Assembly (NCBI GenBank): GCA_023954035.1
Contig: JAMLIT010000014.1
Span: forward strand, 1 to 64,000
DNA from: Burkholderiaceae bacterium
GTDB lineage: Bacteria; Pseudomonadota; Gammaproteobacteria; Burkholderiales; Burkholderiaceae_C
Length of the DNA: 64,000 nucleotides
Reading direction: 5' to 3'
Part shown: positions 46,200-56,328 of the stretch, one piece after another
Layout of the letters: every line of letters begins with the position of its first letter
Position numbering within the stretch: the first letter of the stretch is position 1
The notes under the pieces: generated by a model
What the model was told of the DNA's origin: nothing
The model's input: only the letters and a program-made list of their open reading frames with translations
The model's database searches: none
Position numbers and translations under genes: made by a program

Positions 46200-48461
46200 C
46201 TAGGCGTCGTGCTGCGAAGCGCCGCCCAGCGGCAGCGCCTGCTGCGGGGCCTGCTCGGGCTCACGCGCAGGCTGCTCGGCGCGGTCACGGCGCTCGCCCC
46301 GCTCCGGGCGCTCGCCCCGCTCCGCACGCTCGCCACGATCGGCCGGCGCACGGTCATTGCCGCCGCTGCTGCGCTCGGCCAGTGCCTTCATGGACAGCTT
46401 GACGCGACCCTTCTCGTCCGTCTCGAGCACTTTCACGCGAACGAGCTGCCCTTCGCTCAAATAGTCGCTCACGCGCTCGACACGCTCATGGGCAATCTGG
46501 CTGATGTGCAGCAGGCCGTCCTTGCCGGGCAGCAGGTTGATCAGCGCGCCAAAGTCGAGAATCTTGGTCACCGGGCCTTCGTAGACCTTGCCGATTTCGA
46601 CCTCGGCCGTGATCTGCTCGATGCGGCGCTTGGCTTCGTCGGCGCGCGCAGCTTCGGTGGACGCAATGGTGATCGTGCCGTCCTCGTCGATATTGATCTG
46701 GCAGCCGGTTTCTTCCGTCAGCGCGCGAATCACGGCGCCCCCCTTGCCGATCACGTCGCGGATCTTCTCGGGGTTGATCTTCATGGTGTAGAGCTTGGGT
46801 GCGAAGCTGCTCACTTCCTGCTTGGCTTCGCCCATGGCCTTTTGCATTTCGCCCAGGATGTGCATACGCGCTTCCTTGGCCTGCGCCAATGCCACCTGCA
46901 TGATTTCCTTGGTGATGCCCTGGATCTTGATGTCCATCTGCAGCGCGGTAATGCCGGCTGTGGTGCCTGCCACCTTGAAATCCATGTCGCCCAGGTGATC
47001 TTCGTCGCCCAGGATGTCGGTCAGCACGGCAAAGCGGTTGTCTTCCTTGATCAGGCCCATGGCAATACCGGCCACATGGGCCTTCATGGGCACGCCGGCG
47101 TCCATCAGCGACAGGCAGCCGCCGCAGACCGACGCCATCGACGAGGAACCGTTGGATTCGGTGATTTCGGACACCACGCGCATGGTGTAGGGGAACTCAT
47201 CCTTGCTCGGAAGCACGGCGACCAGCGCGCGCTTGGCCAGCCGACCGTGGCCGATTTCGCGGCGCTTGGTCGAGCCCATGCGGCCGACTTCGCCCGTGGC
47301 AAAGGGAGGCATGTTGTAGTGGAACAGGAAGCGGTCTTCGTACTCGCCCATCAGCGCGTCAATGCGCTGCGCGTCGCGCTCGGTGCCCAGGGTGGACACC
47401 ACCAGCGCCTGCGTCTCGCCGCGCGTGAACAGCGCCGAGCCGTGGGTGCGGGGCAGCACGCTGGTGCTGATTTCGATGGGGCGCACGGTGCGCGTGTCGC
47501 GCCCGTCGATGCGTGGCTCGCCGGACAGAATCTGGCTGCGCACGATTTTGGCTTCGATGTCGAACAGCATGTTCTCGACCTTGACCGGGTCGAACTCCAC
47601 GCCTTCGTCCTTGAGGGCGGCCTTGACGGCCGCGTAGGCGTCGCGGCAGGCATGGGTGCGCACCTGCTTGTTGCGGTTCTGGTAGGCCGCGCGCAGCTGG
47701 TCTTCACCCAACGCCGTCACCTTGGCAATGAGCGGCTCATCCTTGGCAGGGGCCTGCCAGTCCCACATGGGCTTGCCGGCATCGCGCACCAGCTCGTGGA
47801 TCGCATTGATGGCGATCTTGCCCTGCTCGTGGCCAAACACCACGGCGCCCAGCATCACGTCTTCGGGCAACTGCTGTGCCTCGGATTCGACCATCAGCAC
47901 CGCGGCCTCGGTGCCCGCGACGATCAGGTCCATCTGGCTGCTCTTGCGCGCGGTCTGGCCCGGGTTGAGCACGTATTCGCCGTTGATGTAGCCCACGCGC
48001 GCTGCACCAATCGGGCCGTTGAACGGAATGCCCGAGATCGCAAGCGCTGCGCTGGAGGCAATCAATGCCGCGATATCGGCGTCGACTTCCGGATTCAAAG
48101 ACACGGTGTGGATGACCACGTGCACTTCGTTGTAGAAGCCCTCAGGGAACAGCGGGCGAATGGGGCGGTCGATCAGGCGGCTCGTCAGCGTCTCGTGCTC
48201 GCTGGGCTTGGCTTCGCGCTTGAAGAAGCTGCCGGGGATTCTGCCAGCGGCGTAGGTCTTCTCGATGTAATCCACCGTGAGCGGAAAGAAATCCTGCCCC
48301 GGCTTGGCCGACTTGGAGGCCACCACGGTGGCCAGCACCACGGTGTCGTCAATATTGACCAGTACCGCGCCAGAGGCCTGGCGGGCGATTTCACCGGTTT
48401 CCATGACCACGGTCTTGTCGCCCCACTGGAACGTCTTGCTGACTTTATTGAAAATGCTCAT
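46200..48461 (-). CDS. pnp: Pnp, polynucleotide phosphorylase
   Basis: This is a 753-residue phosphorolytic 3'-5' exoribonuclease and degradosome component. Two RNase PH-like domains fill the first 550 residues (for example [15 protein letters not shown] and [18 protein letters not shown]). The KH domain has GKGG in [17 protein letters not shown], the S1 domain has [19 protein letters not shown]. The C-terminal tail after about residue 705 is a low-complexity stretch of alternating [12 protein letters not shown] units, longer than usual. It follows rpsO; a ribosome site AGGAGC precedes the start, and a repeat copy lies in its leader. Confidence 0.97.
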   Translation of the reverse strand: MSIFNKVSKTFQWGDKTVVMETGEIARQASGAVLVNIDDTVVLATVVASKSAKPGQDFFPLTVDYIEKTYAAGRIPGSFFKREAKPSEHETLTSRLIDRPIRPLFPEGFYNEVHVVIHTVSLNPEVDADIAALIASSAALAISGIPFNGPIGAARVGYINGEYVLNPGQTARKSSQMDLIVAGTEAAVLMVESEAQQLPEDVMLGAVVFGHEQGKIAINAIHELVRDAGKPMWDWQAPAKDEPLIAKVTALGEDQLRAAYQNRNKQVRTHACRDAYAAVKAALKDEGVEFDPVKVENMLFDIEAKIVRSQILSGEPRIDGRDTRTVRPIEISTSVLPRTHGSALFTRGETQALVVSTLGTERDAQRIDALMGEYEDRFLFHYNMPPFATGEVGRMGSTKRREIGHGRLAKRALVAVLPSKDEFPYTMRVVSEITESNGSSSMASVCGGCLSLMDAGVPMKAHVAGIAMGLIKEDNRFAVLTDILGDEDHLGDMDFKVAGTTAGITALQMDIKIQGITKEIMQVALAQAKEARMHILGEMQKAMGEAKQEVSSFAPKLYTMKINPEKIRDVIGKGGAVIRALTEETGCQINIDEDGTITIASTEAARADEAKRRIEQITAEVEIGKVYEGPVTKILDFGALINLLPGKDGLLHISQIAHERVERVSDYLSEGQLVRVKVLETDEKGRVKLSMKALAERSSGGNDRAPADRGERAERGERPERGERRDRAEQPAREPEQAPQQALPLGGASQHDA

Positions 48462-48472
48462 TTTTGCTCCTG

Positions 48473-48520
48473 TTTATATAGCTAGTAACGCAATACCAGC
48501 AAGCGCCAGAGCCCTTTCAG
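48473..48520 (-). repeat. palindromic repeat copy 6, in the pnp leader
   Basis: Reverse-oriented, diverged copy with TATAGCTAGTAACGC and AAGCGCCAGAGCC. It sits directly upstream of the pnp ribosome binding site and about 85 bases after the rpsO terminator, so it would be part of the pnp mRNA leader. Confidence 0.65.
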
Positions 48521-48604
48521 AACACGATGCCATTCCAGTGAAACCGCGCGCGGAACTTCAATGGAATGACACAGCTTCGATCTGCAGGAACCGCTGGCAA
48601 AGTA

Positions 48605-48642
48605 AAAAACGCCTGAGCTAGCGTGCTAACCCAGGCGTTTTT
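48605..48642 (-). terminator. intrinsic terminator between rpsO and pnp
   Basis: Arms AAAAACGCCTG and CAGGCGTTTTT enclose a 16-base loop that contains a further GCTAGC/GCTAAC pairing. It starts 15 bases after the rpsO stop on the minus strand and should give partial termination before pnp. Confidence 0.85.
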
Positions 48643-48656
48643 GCATGGCCTTGCGC

Positions 48657-48923
48657 TTACTTGCGCAGGCCCAGTTTCGCGATCAGCGCCATATAGCGCT
48701 CGCCGTCCTTGGACTTGAGGTAATCGAGCAACTTGCGGCGGCGGCTGACCATGCGCAGCAGACCGCGGCGACCGTGATGGTCCTTGGCATGCTGCTTGAA
48801 GTGGGGCATCAGTTCATTGATGCGGGCGGTCAGCAGTGCTACTTGCACTTCGGGGCTGCCGGTGTCGTTGGCGGCGCGTGCATTGGCCTTGACGACCTCG
48901 GCCTTGATGGAGGATGCGATCAT
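48657..48923 (-). CDS. rpsO: RpsO, ribosomal protein S15
   Basis: This is an 88-residue small-subunit ribosomal protein. The sequence has the family blocks [49 protein letters not shown], seen in parts, that bind 16S rRNA. The start at 48923 gives the usual S15 N-terminus; in-frame sequence upstream is not ribosomal. The rpsO-pnp order is widely conserved. Confidence 0.97.
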   Translation of the reverse strand: MIASSIKAEVVKANARAANDTGSPEVQVALLTARINELMPHFKQHAKDHHGRRGLLRMVSRRRKLLDYLKSKDGERYMALIAKLGLRK

Positions 48924-49056
48924 TTGGGGGAATTTCCTGAAATGGGGCCGGCAAGGACTCGAGCGGGCAAGGCAAGAGCAAAGCGGCACTGGTTTTACTT
49001 GCGCGGGCAGCTGGAAGGGTTGCCTGCGTGCGTCTTGCACCGTGCAAAACCCGCAA

Positions 49057-49062
49057 ATTGTA
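49057..49062 (-). promoter_or_regulatory. possible -10 of rpsO
   Basis: TACAAT on the minus strand lies about 134 bases before the rpsO start. The leader also contains a TTGCAC/GTGCAA hairpin (near 49034-49046). No good -35 is seen. The 241-base gap to the next gene otherwise shows nothing I can name. Confidence 0.35.
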
Positions 49063-49164
49063 CACCGCAGCCACGCCCTAAGGGAATGCGCGCATTTCTC
49101 AACCCCGCGGCGAGAGGCACGATACCTGACTGCTTTTACCGCCCATCGTCTTTAGGAGCCGCCC

Positions 49165-49461
49165 ATGCCGCACCTGTTGCCGCTGAAACCCCGCCACACA
49201 TTTGCGCTACCGCGCACGGCCACCGCCCTCCTGGCGCTGGTCTGCGCCGCGGCGTGCATGGCGCCGGGCAGCGCCGTGGCCAAGAGCCAGAAAAACCCCC
49301 ATTCCGCCGCGAGCGGCGCCGGCCAGAAGAAAGGCGCCACCAAAACCACCTACCGCCCCAGCCCCTCCGAAGAAACCCGCGCCGAACGCGAGCGCAGGCT
49401 GTTGCGCGAGTGCAAGGGCATGCACAACGCAGGGGCGTGCAAGGGGTTTACGCGCCGCTAG
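49165..49461 (+). CDS. small exported protein of unknown function
   Basis: This 98-residue protein has a long basic N-terminus followed by a hydrophobic segment LLALVCAAACMAPGSAVA, ending at about residue 39, consistent with a Sec signal peptide. The mature part is basic and charged, ending in ERRLLRECKGMHNAGACKGFTRR-like sequence with two cysteines that could pair. AGGAG lies six bases before the start. I do not recognise a characterised family. It is divergent from rpsO and precedes the pilin cluster by 77 bases. Confidence 0.75.
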   Translation: MPHLLPLKPRHTFALPRTATALLALVCAAACMAPGSAVAKSQKNPHSAASGAGQKKGATKTTYRPSPSEETRAERERRLLRECKGMHNAGACKGFTRR

Positions 49462-49538
49462 CGGCCGTTCGTCGCCGCCCGAGGGCCGCTTGTCCATGCA
49501 CCGCGACCATCCACAACCTGCCCGCTTAGGATGCACTA

Positions 49539-50114
49539 ATGCCACTCTGCCCTTCTCTCCGTCATTCCGTCGCAGCGCGAAACCGCCCGTACGAACGAGG
49601 ATTTACCGCCATCGAACTCATGGTGGTGGTGGCCATTGTGGCCATTTTGGCGGCGTTGGCTGGACCGAGCTTTCGAGATCTGATCGACGGCTGGCGGGTG
49701 CGCAGCGCAGTCGAAGAAATTACCAGCACGATTTACTACGCGCGATCTGAGGCGATTAAGCGGGGAGGCCGCGTTTCCGTCCGAAAGAACTGCGCGGCGG
49801 GAACGGCACAAGAATGGCAGTGCGGCTGGATTGTTTTTACCGACACAAATTCAAACGGCGTATTGAATACTGGCGGCGCCAATCCGGATGTGATTCTTCA
49901 GACCTACTCCGCGCAACAAGGGGTGAATGTGAACCACCTTCGGAACTCGGCTTTCTTCACGCTTGACAGGTGGGGGCAGATCAATGGCTTGGGCGCTGCC
50001 AGCTTTTCGTTCACGCCTGAAGGGCTGGGCAGTTCTTCGCGGCATGCTTCTGCTCTGTGCGTAACCTCTGGCGGTCGTATCAAAACGACGAAGGATACCG
50101 TTTCATGCCCTTGA
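49539..50114 (+). CDS. fimT: FimT/GspH family minor pseudopilin
   Basis: This 191-residue minor pilin has the prepilin peptidase site G|FTAIELMVVVAIVAILAAL at about residue 21, with Glu at +5 of the mature protein. The rest matches the GspH/FimT pseudopilin domain, including TIYYARSEAIKRGG, and a C-terminal cysteine. It opens a six-gene cluster of minor pilins and PilY1 for type IV pilus assembly. Its stop overlaps the pilV start by 10 bases. Confidence 0.9.
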   Translation: MPLCPSLRHSVAARNRPYERGFTAIELMVVVAIVAILAALAGPSFRDLIDGWRVRSAVEEITSTIYYARSEAIKRGGRVSVRKNCAAGTAQEWQCGWIVFTDTNSNGVLNTGGANPDVILQTYSAQQGVNVNHLRNSAFFTLDRWGQINGLGAASFSFTPEGLGSSSRHASALCVTSGGRIKTTKDTVSCP

Positions 50115-50728
50115 AAAACAAAATGGAGCGTGGATTTGCGCTCATCGAATCGATGGTGGCCATTGTGGTGGTGGCGCTTGGCATTTTGGGCATTATTGGC
50201 GTGCAAATGCGCACCTTGGCCGATACCCAGACCGGTGTGCGCCGTGCCCAGGCCATACGACTGATCGAGGACCTCAGCGAACGCCTGAAGGTCAATCCCA
50301 ACGCCTTAGGCAATATTGCAAGCTACGAAATCGCAGCCGGACCCCAGCCCGCTCCGCCCAATTGCAAGACCAATCCGTGCAATGCGCAGAATTTGGCCCT
50401 GGCCGACATTCGCAATTGGCGCCAAACGGTGGTGGATGCGCTGCCGCTCGGTGATGCCGTCGTATTCCAAGTCGCCGACGAGGCCCTGCCCACCAATCAC
50501 CGGCAGTTGGGCGTTCTTTTGAGTTGGCGCGAGAACGAACGCGCAGACGGAACGGCAGCAGAAAACGCAGCCTACAAAAATGTGTTTAACCTGGACGCCA
50601 CGGGCGTCGCCGGAGCGAGCTGCCCAGCTGGCCGCAGTTGCCATCTGCAATATATCCAGTTGACGTCACGGTGTAGCCCGTATCTGCTGGGCGGTGTGGC
50701 CGCTCCGACAGTGTTTTGCCCATTTTGA
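50105..50728 (+). CDS. pilV: PilV, type IV pilus minor pilin
   Basis: This 207-residue minor pilin has the cleavage site ERG|FALIESMVAIVVVALGILG at residue 9-10 and the PilV-type LADTQTGVRRAQAIRLIEDLSERL stretch, read in parts. Several cysteines in the C-terminal region could form a disulfide. Start 50105 was chosen inside the fimT 3' end as the first ATG before the prepilin leader. Confidence 0.88.
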   Translation: MPLKNKMERGFALIESMVAIVVVALGILGIIGVQMRTLADTQTGVRRAQAIRLIEDLSERLKVNPNALGNIASYEIAAGPQPAPPNCKTNPCNAQNLALADIRNWRQTVVDALPLGDAVVFQVADEALPTNHRQLGVLLSWRENERADGTAAENAAYKNVFNLDATGVAGASCPAGRSCHLQYIQLTSRCSPYLLGGVAAPTVFCPF

Positions 50729-50763
50729 CCCGCCTCTGATCACTCAACCTACCTCCACCCACC

Positions 50764-51696
50764 ATGCCTTCTTTTCCCAGTCCACCGCCGCGATTTGGAA
50801 GCGCGCCCGCAAGAGGGATGACACTGGTCGAGCTGATGGTCGGCATCGCCGTCGGCTTGCTCGTCATTGCGGTCGCAACGGGCGCTTTGATGGTATCGCG
50901 CGGCGTTTCCGGTACGGTCACAGATGCGAGCCAATTACAGCAGCAGGCATCCTATGCGTTTCGAATCCTTGGACAACAGATTCGGCAGGCTGGTTCAATG
51001 CAGCTGAATCTTGCGGCAAACAAAAGCCCTGGAGATCCCATTCTGATCGAAGATTTTGTTGCATTTTCACCGAATACCGAAATATATTCCGCGCTCCCCG
51101 AAACCGTTCCGCCCAATACACCCGCAGTCAGTGGCAAGGATGCTCCAGCTGCTGGCGAATATAGACTTTCCCTTGCGTTTCAAAATTACGAGGAACCGAG
51201 TTTTCCCGGCGGGGCCACCGTCTCTTTCTTTCGAGATTGCTTGGGCGCTCAACCTTCATCGACAATTATTCAAAGCCAGTTCGTTTTGGACACGGTCTTG
51301 GGTGAACTTCGCTGCGCCGGGTCGAACAATGTTCCGCAGTCGCTGATCCGCAATGTGGCTGATTTTCAAGTCAGATATCTCATTCAAAATCGCGCTGCAG
51401 CGCAAAGCGGTCTTCCGACGATTCAGTACGTAAGTGCCGCGGGGGTACCGCCCATTCCCGCAGGTGGGGCGACAGATTGGTCGACCGTCTTTGGCGTGGA
51501 AGTGTGTCTGGTGCTGTATGGCGATGAACCCATCGACATGCCTGCCGGCAGTGACTACACGGGATGCGTCGACGCCGATGGGAATGGCCTTTTCGACAAA
51601 GTCGTCATGACCTCGCTGGCGGGAGCGCGAAGGAACCGCCTGCACATGGCCTTTCGCTCCGTCTTCCAGCTACGCAGCCAGGGTTTGGCCGGCTGA
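50764..51696 (+). CDS. pilW: PilW, type IV pilus minor pilin
   Basis: This 310-residue minor pilin has the leader ending in ARG|MTLVELMVGIAVGLLVI at residue 18-19 and the PilW pattern of QQQASYAFRILGQQIRQAG near residue 60. The C-terminal half is poorly conserved except for FQLRSQG at the end. It follows pilV by 35 bases. Confidence 0.88.
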   Translation: MPSFPSPPPRFGSAPARGMTLVELMVGIAVGLLVIAVATGALMVSRGVSGTVTDASQLQQQASYAFRILGQQIRQAGSMQLNLAANKSPGDPILIEDFVAFSPNTEIYSALPETVPPNTPAVSGKDAPAAGEYRLSLAFQNYEEPSFPGGATVSFFRDCLGAQPSSTIIQSQFVLDTVLGELRCAGSNNVPQSLIRNVADFQVRYLIQNRAAAQSGLPTIQYVSAAGVPPIPAGGATDWSTVFGVEVCLVLYGDEPIDMPAGSDYTGCVDADGNGLFDKVVMTSLAGARRNRLHMAFRSVFQLRSQGLAG

Positions 51697-51716
51697 ACCA
51701 CCGAAAGAGACCACCC

Positions 51717-52466
51717 ATGCGACGCACTCCTTGCCATCGATCACCGAAACGCCAGCGCGGTATCTCGCTGTTCGTGGTGATTGTGTTCGTCATGCTGTCG
51801 ATGCTGCTCGCCCTGTGGGGCGCGCGCACCTCGTTGTTCAATGAAATGGTGGTGGGAAACGACGCCGACTACCAACGTGCATTTGAAGCGGCCCAGGCAC
51901 TCATCCAAGACGCAGAGCTGGACATCCGTGGCGAGCGGCCGGACGGCACAGCCTGCGTTCGTAGCATCCCCAACGTTACTGCGGACACATGCCGCCCCGC
52001 TGCGACGGCGCTGGTCTGGTTTCCTACCGAAGACAAGGAATTTGCTGACATCGTCTCTACTTTGGAGAAAAAAACAGCGACCAAATTCTGCTTCAAGGGC
52101 CTATGCCTCAAACGGACAGGTAACCAGGATTTTTGGAACGACAAAACCACCTTGGACGCGATGCTTCCGGAGGGAGCGCGCTACGGCCAGTTCACCGGCG
52201 CTGAGATCGGCACGGCCGGCAGCACGGGCAGCAGTCCCATTCTGAAGAGCACTGTGGCCGACCGAGGGGGCTGGTATTGGATCGAAGTGATGCCGTACGA
52301 CCCCAACGCTGGAAACTCCGGCCTTATCACCAACGGCTCCACCAATCTCGCTCTCAATCTGAAACCCAGCATTGCCTATCGGATTACCGCGGTAGCGAGG
52401 GGGCTCAAGGCGAGCACGCAGGTGGTGTTGCAATCGACCTTCGTTCGCCAAAAGGTCAAGAACTGA
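51717..52466 (+). CDS. pilX: PilX, type IV pilus minor pilin
   Basis: This 249-residue protein has the PilX-type leader KRQRG|ISLFVVIVFVMLSMLLALWGAR, which lacks the usual Glu at position 5, then NEMVVGNDADYQRAFEAAQALIQDAE. Four cysteines in the central region may form disulfides. Start ATG 51717 is chosen because the leader begins there. It follows pilW by 20 bases and precedes pilY1 by 13. Confidence 0.87.
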   Translation: MRRTPCHRSPKRQRGISLFVVIVFVMLSMLLALWGARTSLFNEMVVGNDADYQRAFEAAQALIQDAELDIRGERPDGTACVRSIPNVTADTCRPAATALVWFPTEDKEFADIVSTLEKKTATKFCFKGLCLKRTGNQDFWNDKTTLDAMLPEGARYGQFTGAEIGTAGSTGSSPILKSTVADRGGWYWIEVMPYDPNAGNSGLITNGSTNLALNLKPSIAYRITAVARGLKASTQVVLQSTFVRQKVKN

Positions 52467-52479
52467 CTGGAGAAAAATA

Positions 52480-55400
52480 ATGAAAGAATCACTAAGCTTG
52501 CAAAGAAATCTCCTGGCAGCGCTGATTGCCGGTATCTATGCCTGTCAGCCGGTGTTTGCGGACCCACTGGACCTCTCCAAACTACCTCCCGGGCTGGTCG
52601 CCATTCCCCCGGCTCCCAACGTCATTCTGACCGTAGACGATTCTGGAAGCATGAGCGAGAGTGCAGGCGACGGCAAATCGAAGATTTTCCGTCTCAGCGA
52701 AGCATTGGGGACCGTCTTTAACGACAAGCTCCTGCTGCCTGACGGGAAGATTCGCCTTGCCTGGCAGGCCATGTGGAACAACGGAGGTTCTCCTGGCGCC
52801 GGATCGCTGAGCGCAGGTGCTACCAACTCGATGAAGGTGCTTGATACTACGCATCGCGCCAACTTCCTGGCATTTGCTTCCGGCCTGAAAGCAAGTAACG
52901 GAACTCCTTCGCACAAGATGATGAAGCAGGCCTACGACTACATGAAGACGGGCAAAGGAATTGACAGCCCGTGGGCATATTCTCCGGGAACAAAGGAAGC
53001 GCCGTACCTGGGATGTCGCCGGGCGTATCACATTTTCCTTACCGATGGTGCGTGGAACGGCTACTCCGCGAGCGTTTTGCCCGGCAACGGAGACAATACG
53101 GACATCACCTTGCCGGACGGGGTCGTTTACAGTACCTCGTCAGCGCAGACCAACGTTTATCGTGGAAAATCGAACAATCTGCAAAATCTTCTTGCAGACT
53201 GGGCCATGAGGATGTGGGCGGAGGACCTGCAGCCAGGTATCTCCGACGATCTCAAGGCAAGCACGACGGACGGCGTTCCCAGCACGGAGACCTACGGTTC
53301 CGTCGCACTGCAGCGGTATTGGAACCCCAAACACGACCCTGCCTCCTGGCAGCATGTGGTTCACTACACGATTGGCTATGGTCAAAGCGCCTATAAATGG
53401 CCCAGCGAACCCAAATGGTCTGCAGCGGACGATGACAATTATGGTGCCGGCGGCGACTATTCCAAACTTGTGCAAGGAACTTCGGATTGGGCGCCAACGA
53501 CGTTCGGCAATCTCAACTCCAATAACCCAGCCGAGCTGTGGCATATGGCGATCAATAGCCGCGGCAAGTTCTATCCAACGGGCCCCGGGCGTAAATATGG
53601 CCTGAAGGAGGCATTCCAAAAAATCGTCGAGGACATCAACCTCCAGAACACGGCAGATGTTGCGAGCATGGCTGGAAGTGCCAGCACCAATATTCGAAAG
53701 GACCTAAAGGAGTACGTGGCAGGTTACGACCCGAAGCGCTGGTCTGGCTATGTGAAATCCAACAATGTGGACACGAAAGGCACGGTGACCCCCAATACGG
53801 ATTGGGGAACGACGGGTGGCGGTTCGCCCAATACCACGGCCAATCTGCTGGACGCGGCCAATATCAATTCGCGCGTCATCCTGACTACCAATACCGACGT
53901 CCCAAACAAAGGCGTGTCTTTTGAATGGGACAGCGGCGGCGCCACCTTCAGCGCCGCGCAGAAGGCGCTGCTCGATGTCGATGGATTGGGCGAAGATCGA
54001 GTCAATTTCCTGCGCGGGGACCGCACCAAGGAAGGCGGCACGCTGCCCTTCCGCGTTCGCGACTCGCGGCAAGGCGACATCGTCAATTCCAACGTGTGGT
54101 ACGTTGACGCGCCGCCAAGCAACTACTTTTTCACGGGATACAAGGCCTTTTCCGCCTTGCATAGAGACCGGCTGCCGATGATTTACGTGGGCGGCAACGA
54201 TGGCATGCTGCATGGGTTTTCGGCCAAAACCGGGCAAGAGCAGATCGCCTACGTTCCCAAGGCCGTCATCCCTGAACTGAAAAAACTCAGCGATCCCGGT
54301 TATTCGCATCGTTACTTTGTCGATGGATCACCGTTCACGGGCGATGCAAATGTGGCGGCTGTTGGAAACCCGTCCGATTGGCGCACTTTGCTGGTAGGAA
54401 CGCTGGGCGCAGGTGGCAAGGGGTATTTCATCCTCGATGTGACCCAGCCGGGCAGCAAGGACGGCAGCGTTGCGTCGACGTTCACCACCGGTAACGCCGC
54501 CAGCCTGGTCGTGCTGGACCGGACGCTGCATCCCAGCGAACCCTTGACCTCGCCCAGCGACGACGAGGATATTGGCCACATCTTTGCGGCCCCCGTGGTC
54601 GACGACAACAACCCATTCAAGTCCAGCCAGGTGGCGCTGATGAACGACGGCCGCTGGGCGGTCGTGATGGGAAATGGCTACAACAGCAAGAACGAGCGTC
54701 CCGTTCTGCTGATCCAATATCTCGACGACACCAACAAGGTCAACGGAGTTCGGGAGCTCAAACGCATCGTTGCTACCGGTTCCCAGGTTCTGAGCACGCC
54801 GGTAAATCCGACGACAGACGCCAACGTGATTGCCAATGGTCTTTCGGCGCCCAGGCTGGTCGACATTGACAGCGACGGCAAGGTAGACATCGCCTACGCT
54901 GGCGACCTCAAGGGCAATCTCTGGAAGTTCGATCTTACGAGCGCTACCGCTTCCAACTGGGGGGTTGCTGTCTGGGGAAGTGCGAGCACGACCCCATGCA
55001 CCACGGCGATCTGCACCCCTCTGTTTACCGCCAGCTATTTGGGCAAGCGCCAAGCCATTACCGCCCCGCCAGTCGTCAAGCCCAACGACCGGGGTGCCGG
55101 TGGAATGATGGTGGCCTTTGGGACTGGCGTTAATCTCACCGACAACGATCGCAGCAGTACGGATGTGCAGTCCGTGTATTCTGTGTTGGACAACACCAAA
55201 TACCGTTTGGACTCAGGCCATGTCGTCATCAATACCAACACCGCTCCAAAGACTGCCGCAAACCCGACCGGTGGCGGCGCGATCCCAACCGCTGTTGTAG
55301 CAAGCAATCTGGTGCAGCAGGATCTCGTCGGTGGCGCGATCGCCGGCCAAGGCAAAAGCTCGGCACGGACGTTCTGGCAGATGACGCAAAATTCCGTCAA

Positions 55401-55839
55401 CTATGTCGACACGACAAAACCGCTGAACAAGGGCTGGTATTTCAACTTCCAGGTAACCGGCGAACGGGTTCTCAAACCGATCAACTTCTTTGACGCCAGC
55501 AACAATCTGATGGTGTTCTCCACGACACCCGCCTACGGTGGCAATGGCAGCACGGAGGAATCTTGCGAACCGGCGGGTACTCCGGAAAAGCAGTACCTCA
55601 CGCTGATGAACATCATGGACGGCAAGCGCCCAAGCGTGCAGGTGATGGACACCAACGGCGATGGTCTTTATAACAGCGGCCCGGACAAGGATGCATCGCG
55701 GATGACGCTGCCTCCGGGCGCGGTCAGTGTCGTGGCAGGCAAGGATAAGATCACGATTTCGGGCGGCGACGGCAAGCCCGACGAACTCGCCCGCATGCCT
55801 GAACAACCCATGCGCCCCAGCTGGCGCCAACTGCAATGA
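52480..55839 (+). CDS. pilY1: PilY1, type IV pilus tip adhesin/assembly factor
   Basis: This is a 1119-residue secreted protein that primes pilus assembly and can act in adhesion or mechanosensing. A signal peptide ends near residue 27 (VFAD). A von Willebrand A-like part follows, with a MIDAS-type DDSGSMS (residues 53-59). The C-terminal half has the PilY1 beta-propeller with [12 protein letters not shown] near residue 569. Calcium-loop-like DxDxDGxxD sequences occur at 795-803 (DIDSDGKVD) and near 1057 (DTNGDGLYN). No RGD is evident. The stop overlaps the pilE start. Confidence 0.92.
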   Translation: MKESLSLQRNLLAALIAGIYACQPVFADPLDLSKLPPGLVAIPPAPNVILTVDDSGSMSESAGDGKSKIFRLSEALGTVFNDKLLLPDGKIRLAWQAMWNNGGSPGAGSLSAGATNSMKVLDTTHRANFLAFASGLKASNGTPSHKMMKQAYDYMKTGKGIDSPWAYSPGTKEAPYLGCRRAYHIFLTDGAWNGYSASVLPGNGDNTDITLPDGVVYSTSSAQTNVYRGKSNNLQNLLADWAMRMWAEDLQPGISDDLKASTTDGVPSTETYGSVALQRYWNPKHDPASWQHVVHYTIGYGQSAYKWPSEPKWSAADDDNYGAGGDYSKLVQGTSDWAPTTFGNLNSNNPAELWHMAINSRGKFYPTGPGRKYGLKEAFQKIVEDINLQNTADVASMAGSASTNIRKDLKEYVAGYDPKRWSGYVKSNNVDTKGTVTPNTDWGTTGGGSPNTTANLLDAANINSRVILTTNTDVPNKGVSFEWDSGGATFSAAQKALLDVDGLGEDRVNFLRGDRTKEGGTLPFRVRDSRQGDIVNSNVWYVDAPPSNYFFTGYKAFSALHRDRLPMIYVGGNDGMLHGFSAKTGQEQIAYVPKAVIPELKKLSDPGYSHRYFVDGSPFTGDANVAAVGNPSDWRTLLVGTLGAGGKGYFILDVTQPGSKDGSVASTFTTGNAASLVVLDRTLHPSEPLTSPSDDEDIGHIFAAPVVDDNNPFKSSQVALMNDGRWAVVMGNGYNSKNERPVLLIQYLDDTNKVNGVRELKRIVATGSQVLSTPVNPTTDANVIANGLSAPRLVDIDSDGKVDIAYAGDLKGNLWKFDLTSATASNWGVAVWGSASTTPCTTAICTPLFTASYLGKRQAITAPPVVKPNDRGAGGMMVAFGTGVNLTDNDRSSTDVQSVYSVLDNTKYRLDSGHVVINTNTAPKTAANPTGGGAIPTAVVASNLVQQDLVGGAIAGQGKSSARTFWQMTQNSVNYVDTTKPLNKGWYFNFQVTGERVLKPINFFDASNNLMVFSTTPAYGGNGSTEESCEPAGTPEKQYLTLMNIMDGKRPSVQVMDTNGDGLYNSGPDKDASRMTLPPGAVSVVAGKDKITISGGDGKPDELARMPEQPMRPSWRQLQ

Positions 55840-56303
55840 CCTTGGGCATCATCATGTCGCGTGCAACAAGTCTTTCTCACTGTCGCCAGCGTCAGCACGG
55901 CTTTACGCTGATCGAGGTGATGATCGTGGTAGCGATCGTCGGCATTCTTGCTGCCGTGGCGTACCCCAGCTATGCCGAATTTATTCGGCGCGGCCACCGT
56001 GCGGAGGCCCGCGCCGGCCTGTTGCAGGCCGCGCAATGGATGGAGCGGGCTGCCACGGCGCGTGGCACCTACCCGCTTACGGCCCAATTCCCGACCAATT
56101 TGACAAAGGTGCCCGGGGGTCGGTACGACATTGCTGCGGTGTCCAATGGAACGACATTCACATTGAGCGCCACGCCGAAGTCTGGAACCCCCCAGTTCGG
56201 CGACAAGTGCGGTATCTACACCCTGGACAACACAGGTGCTCGCACAGCCAACGGCAAGAAACCTACTGACTCTGGCTACGACGATACGTGCTGGGGCAAA
56301 TAA
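55836..56303 (+). CDS. pilE: PilE, type IV pilin-like protein
   Basis: This 155-residue type IV pilin-like protein has the leader [28 protein letters not shown], with Glu at +5 and a hydrophobic helix. The C-terminal domain has two cysteines (DKCGIYTLD and DDTCWGK) that would form the D-region disulfide. ATG 55836 overlaps the pilY1 stop (ATGA); ATG 55854 is an alternative. It ends the pilin cluster. RibD follows after 25 bases. Confidence 0.88.
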   Translation: MTLGIIMSRATSLSHCRQRQHGFTLIEVMIVVAIVGILAAVAYPSYAEFIRRGHRAEARAGLLQAAQWMERAATARGTYPLTAQFPTNLTKVPGGRYDIAAVSNGTTFTLSATPKSGTPQFGDKCGIYTLDNTGARTANGKKPTDSGYDDTCWGK

Positions 56304-56328
56304 CCCCTGCGCTACCATCCCAGGCGCC

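Noticed and set aside
46209-48485. 758-codon plus-strand frame opposite pnp
   Set aside because: Antisense shadow of a well-conserved gene; the His/Gly-rich product matches nothing.
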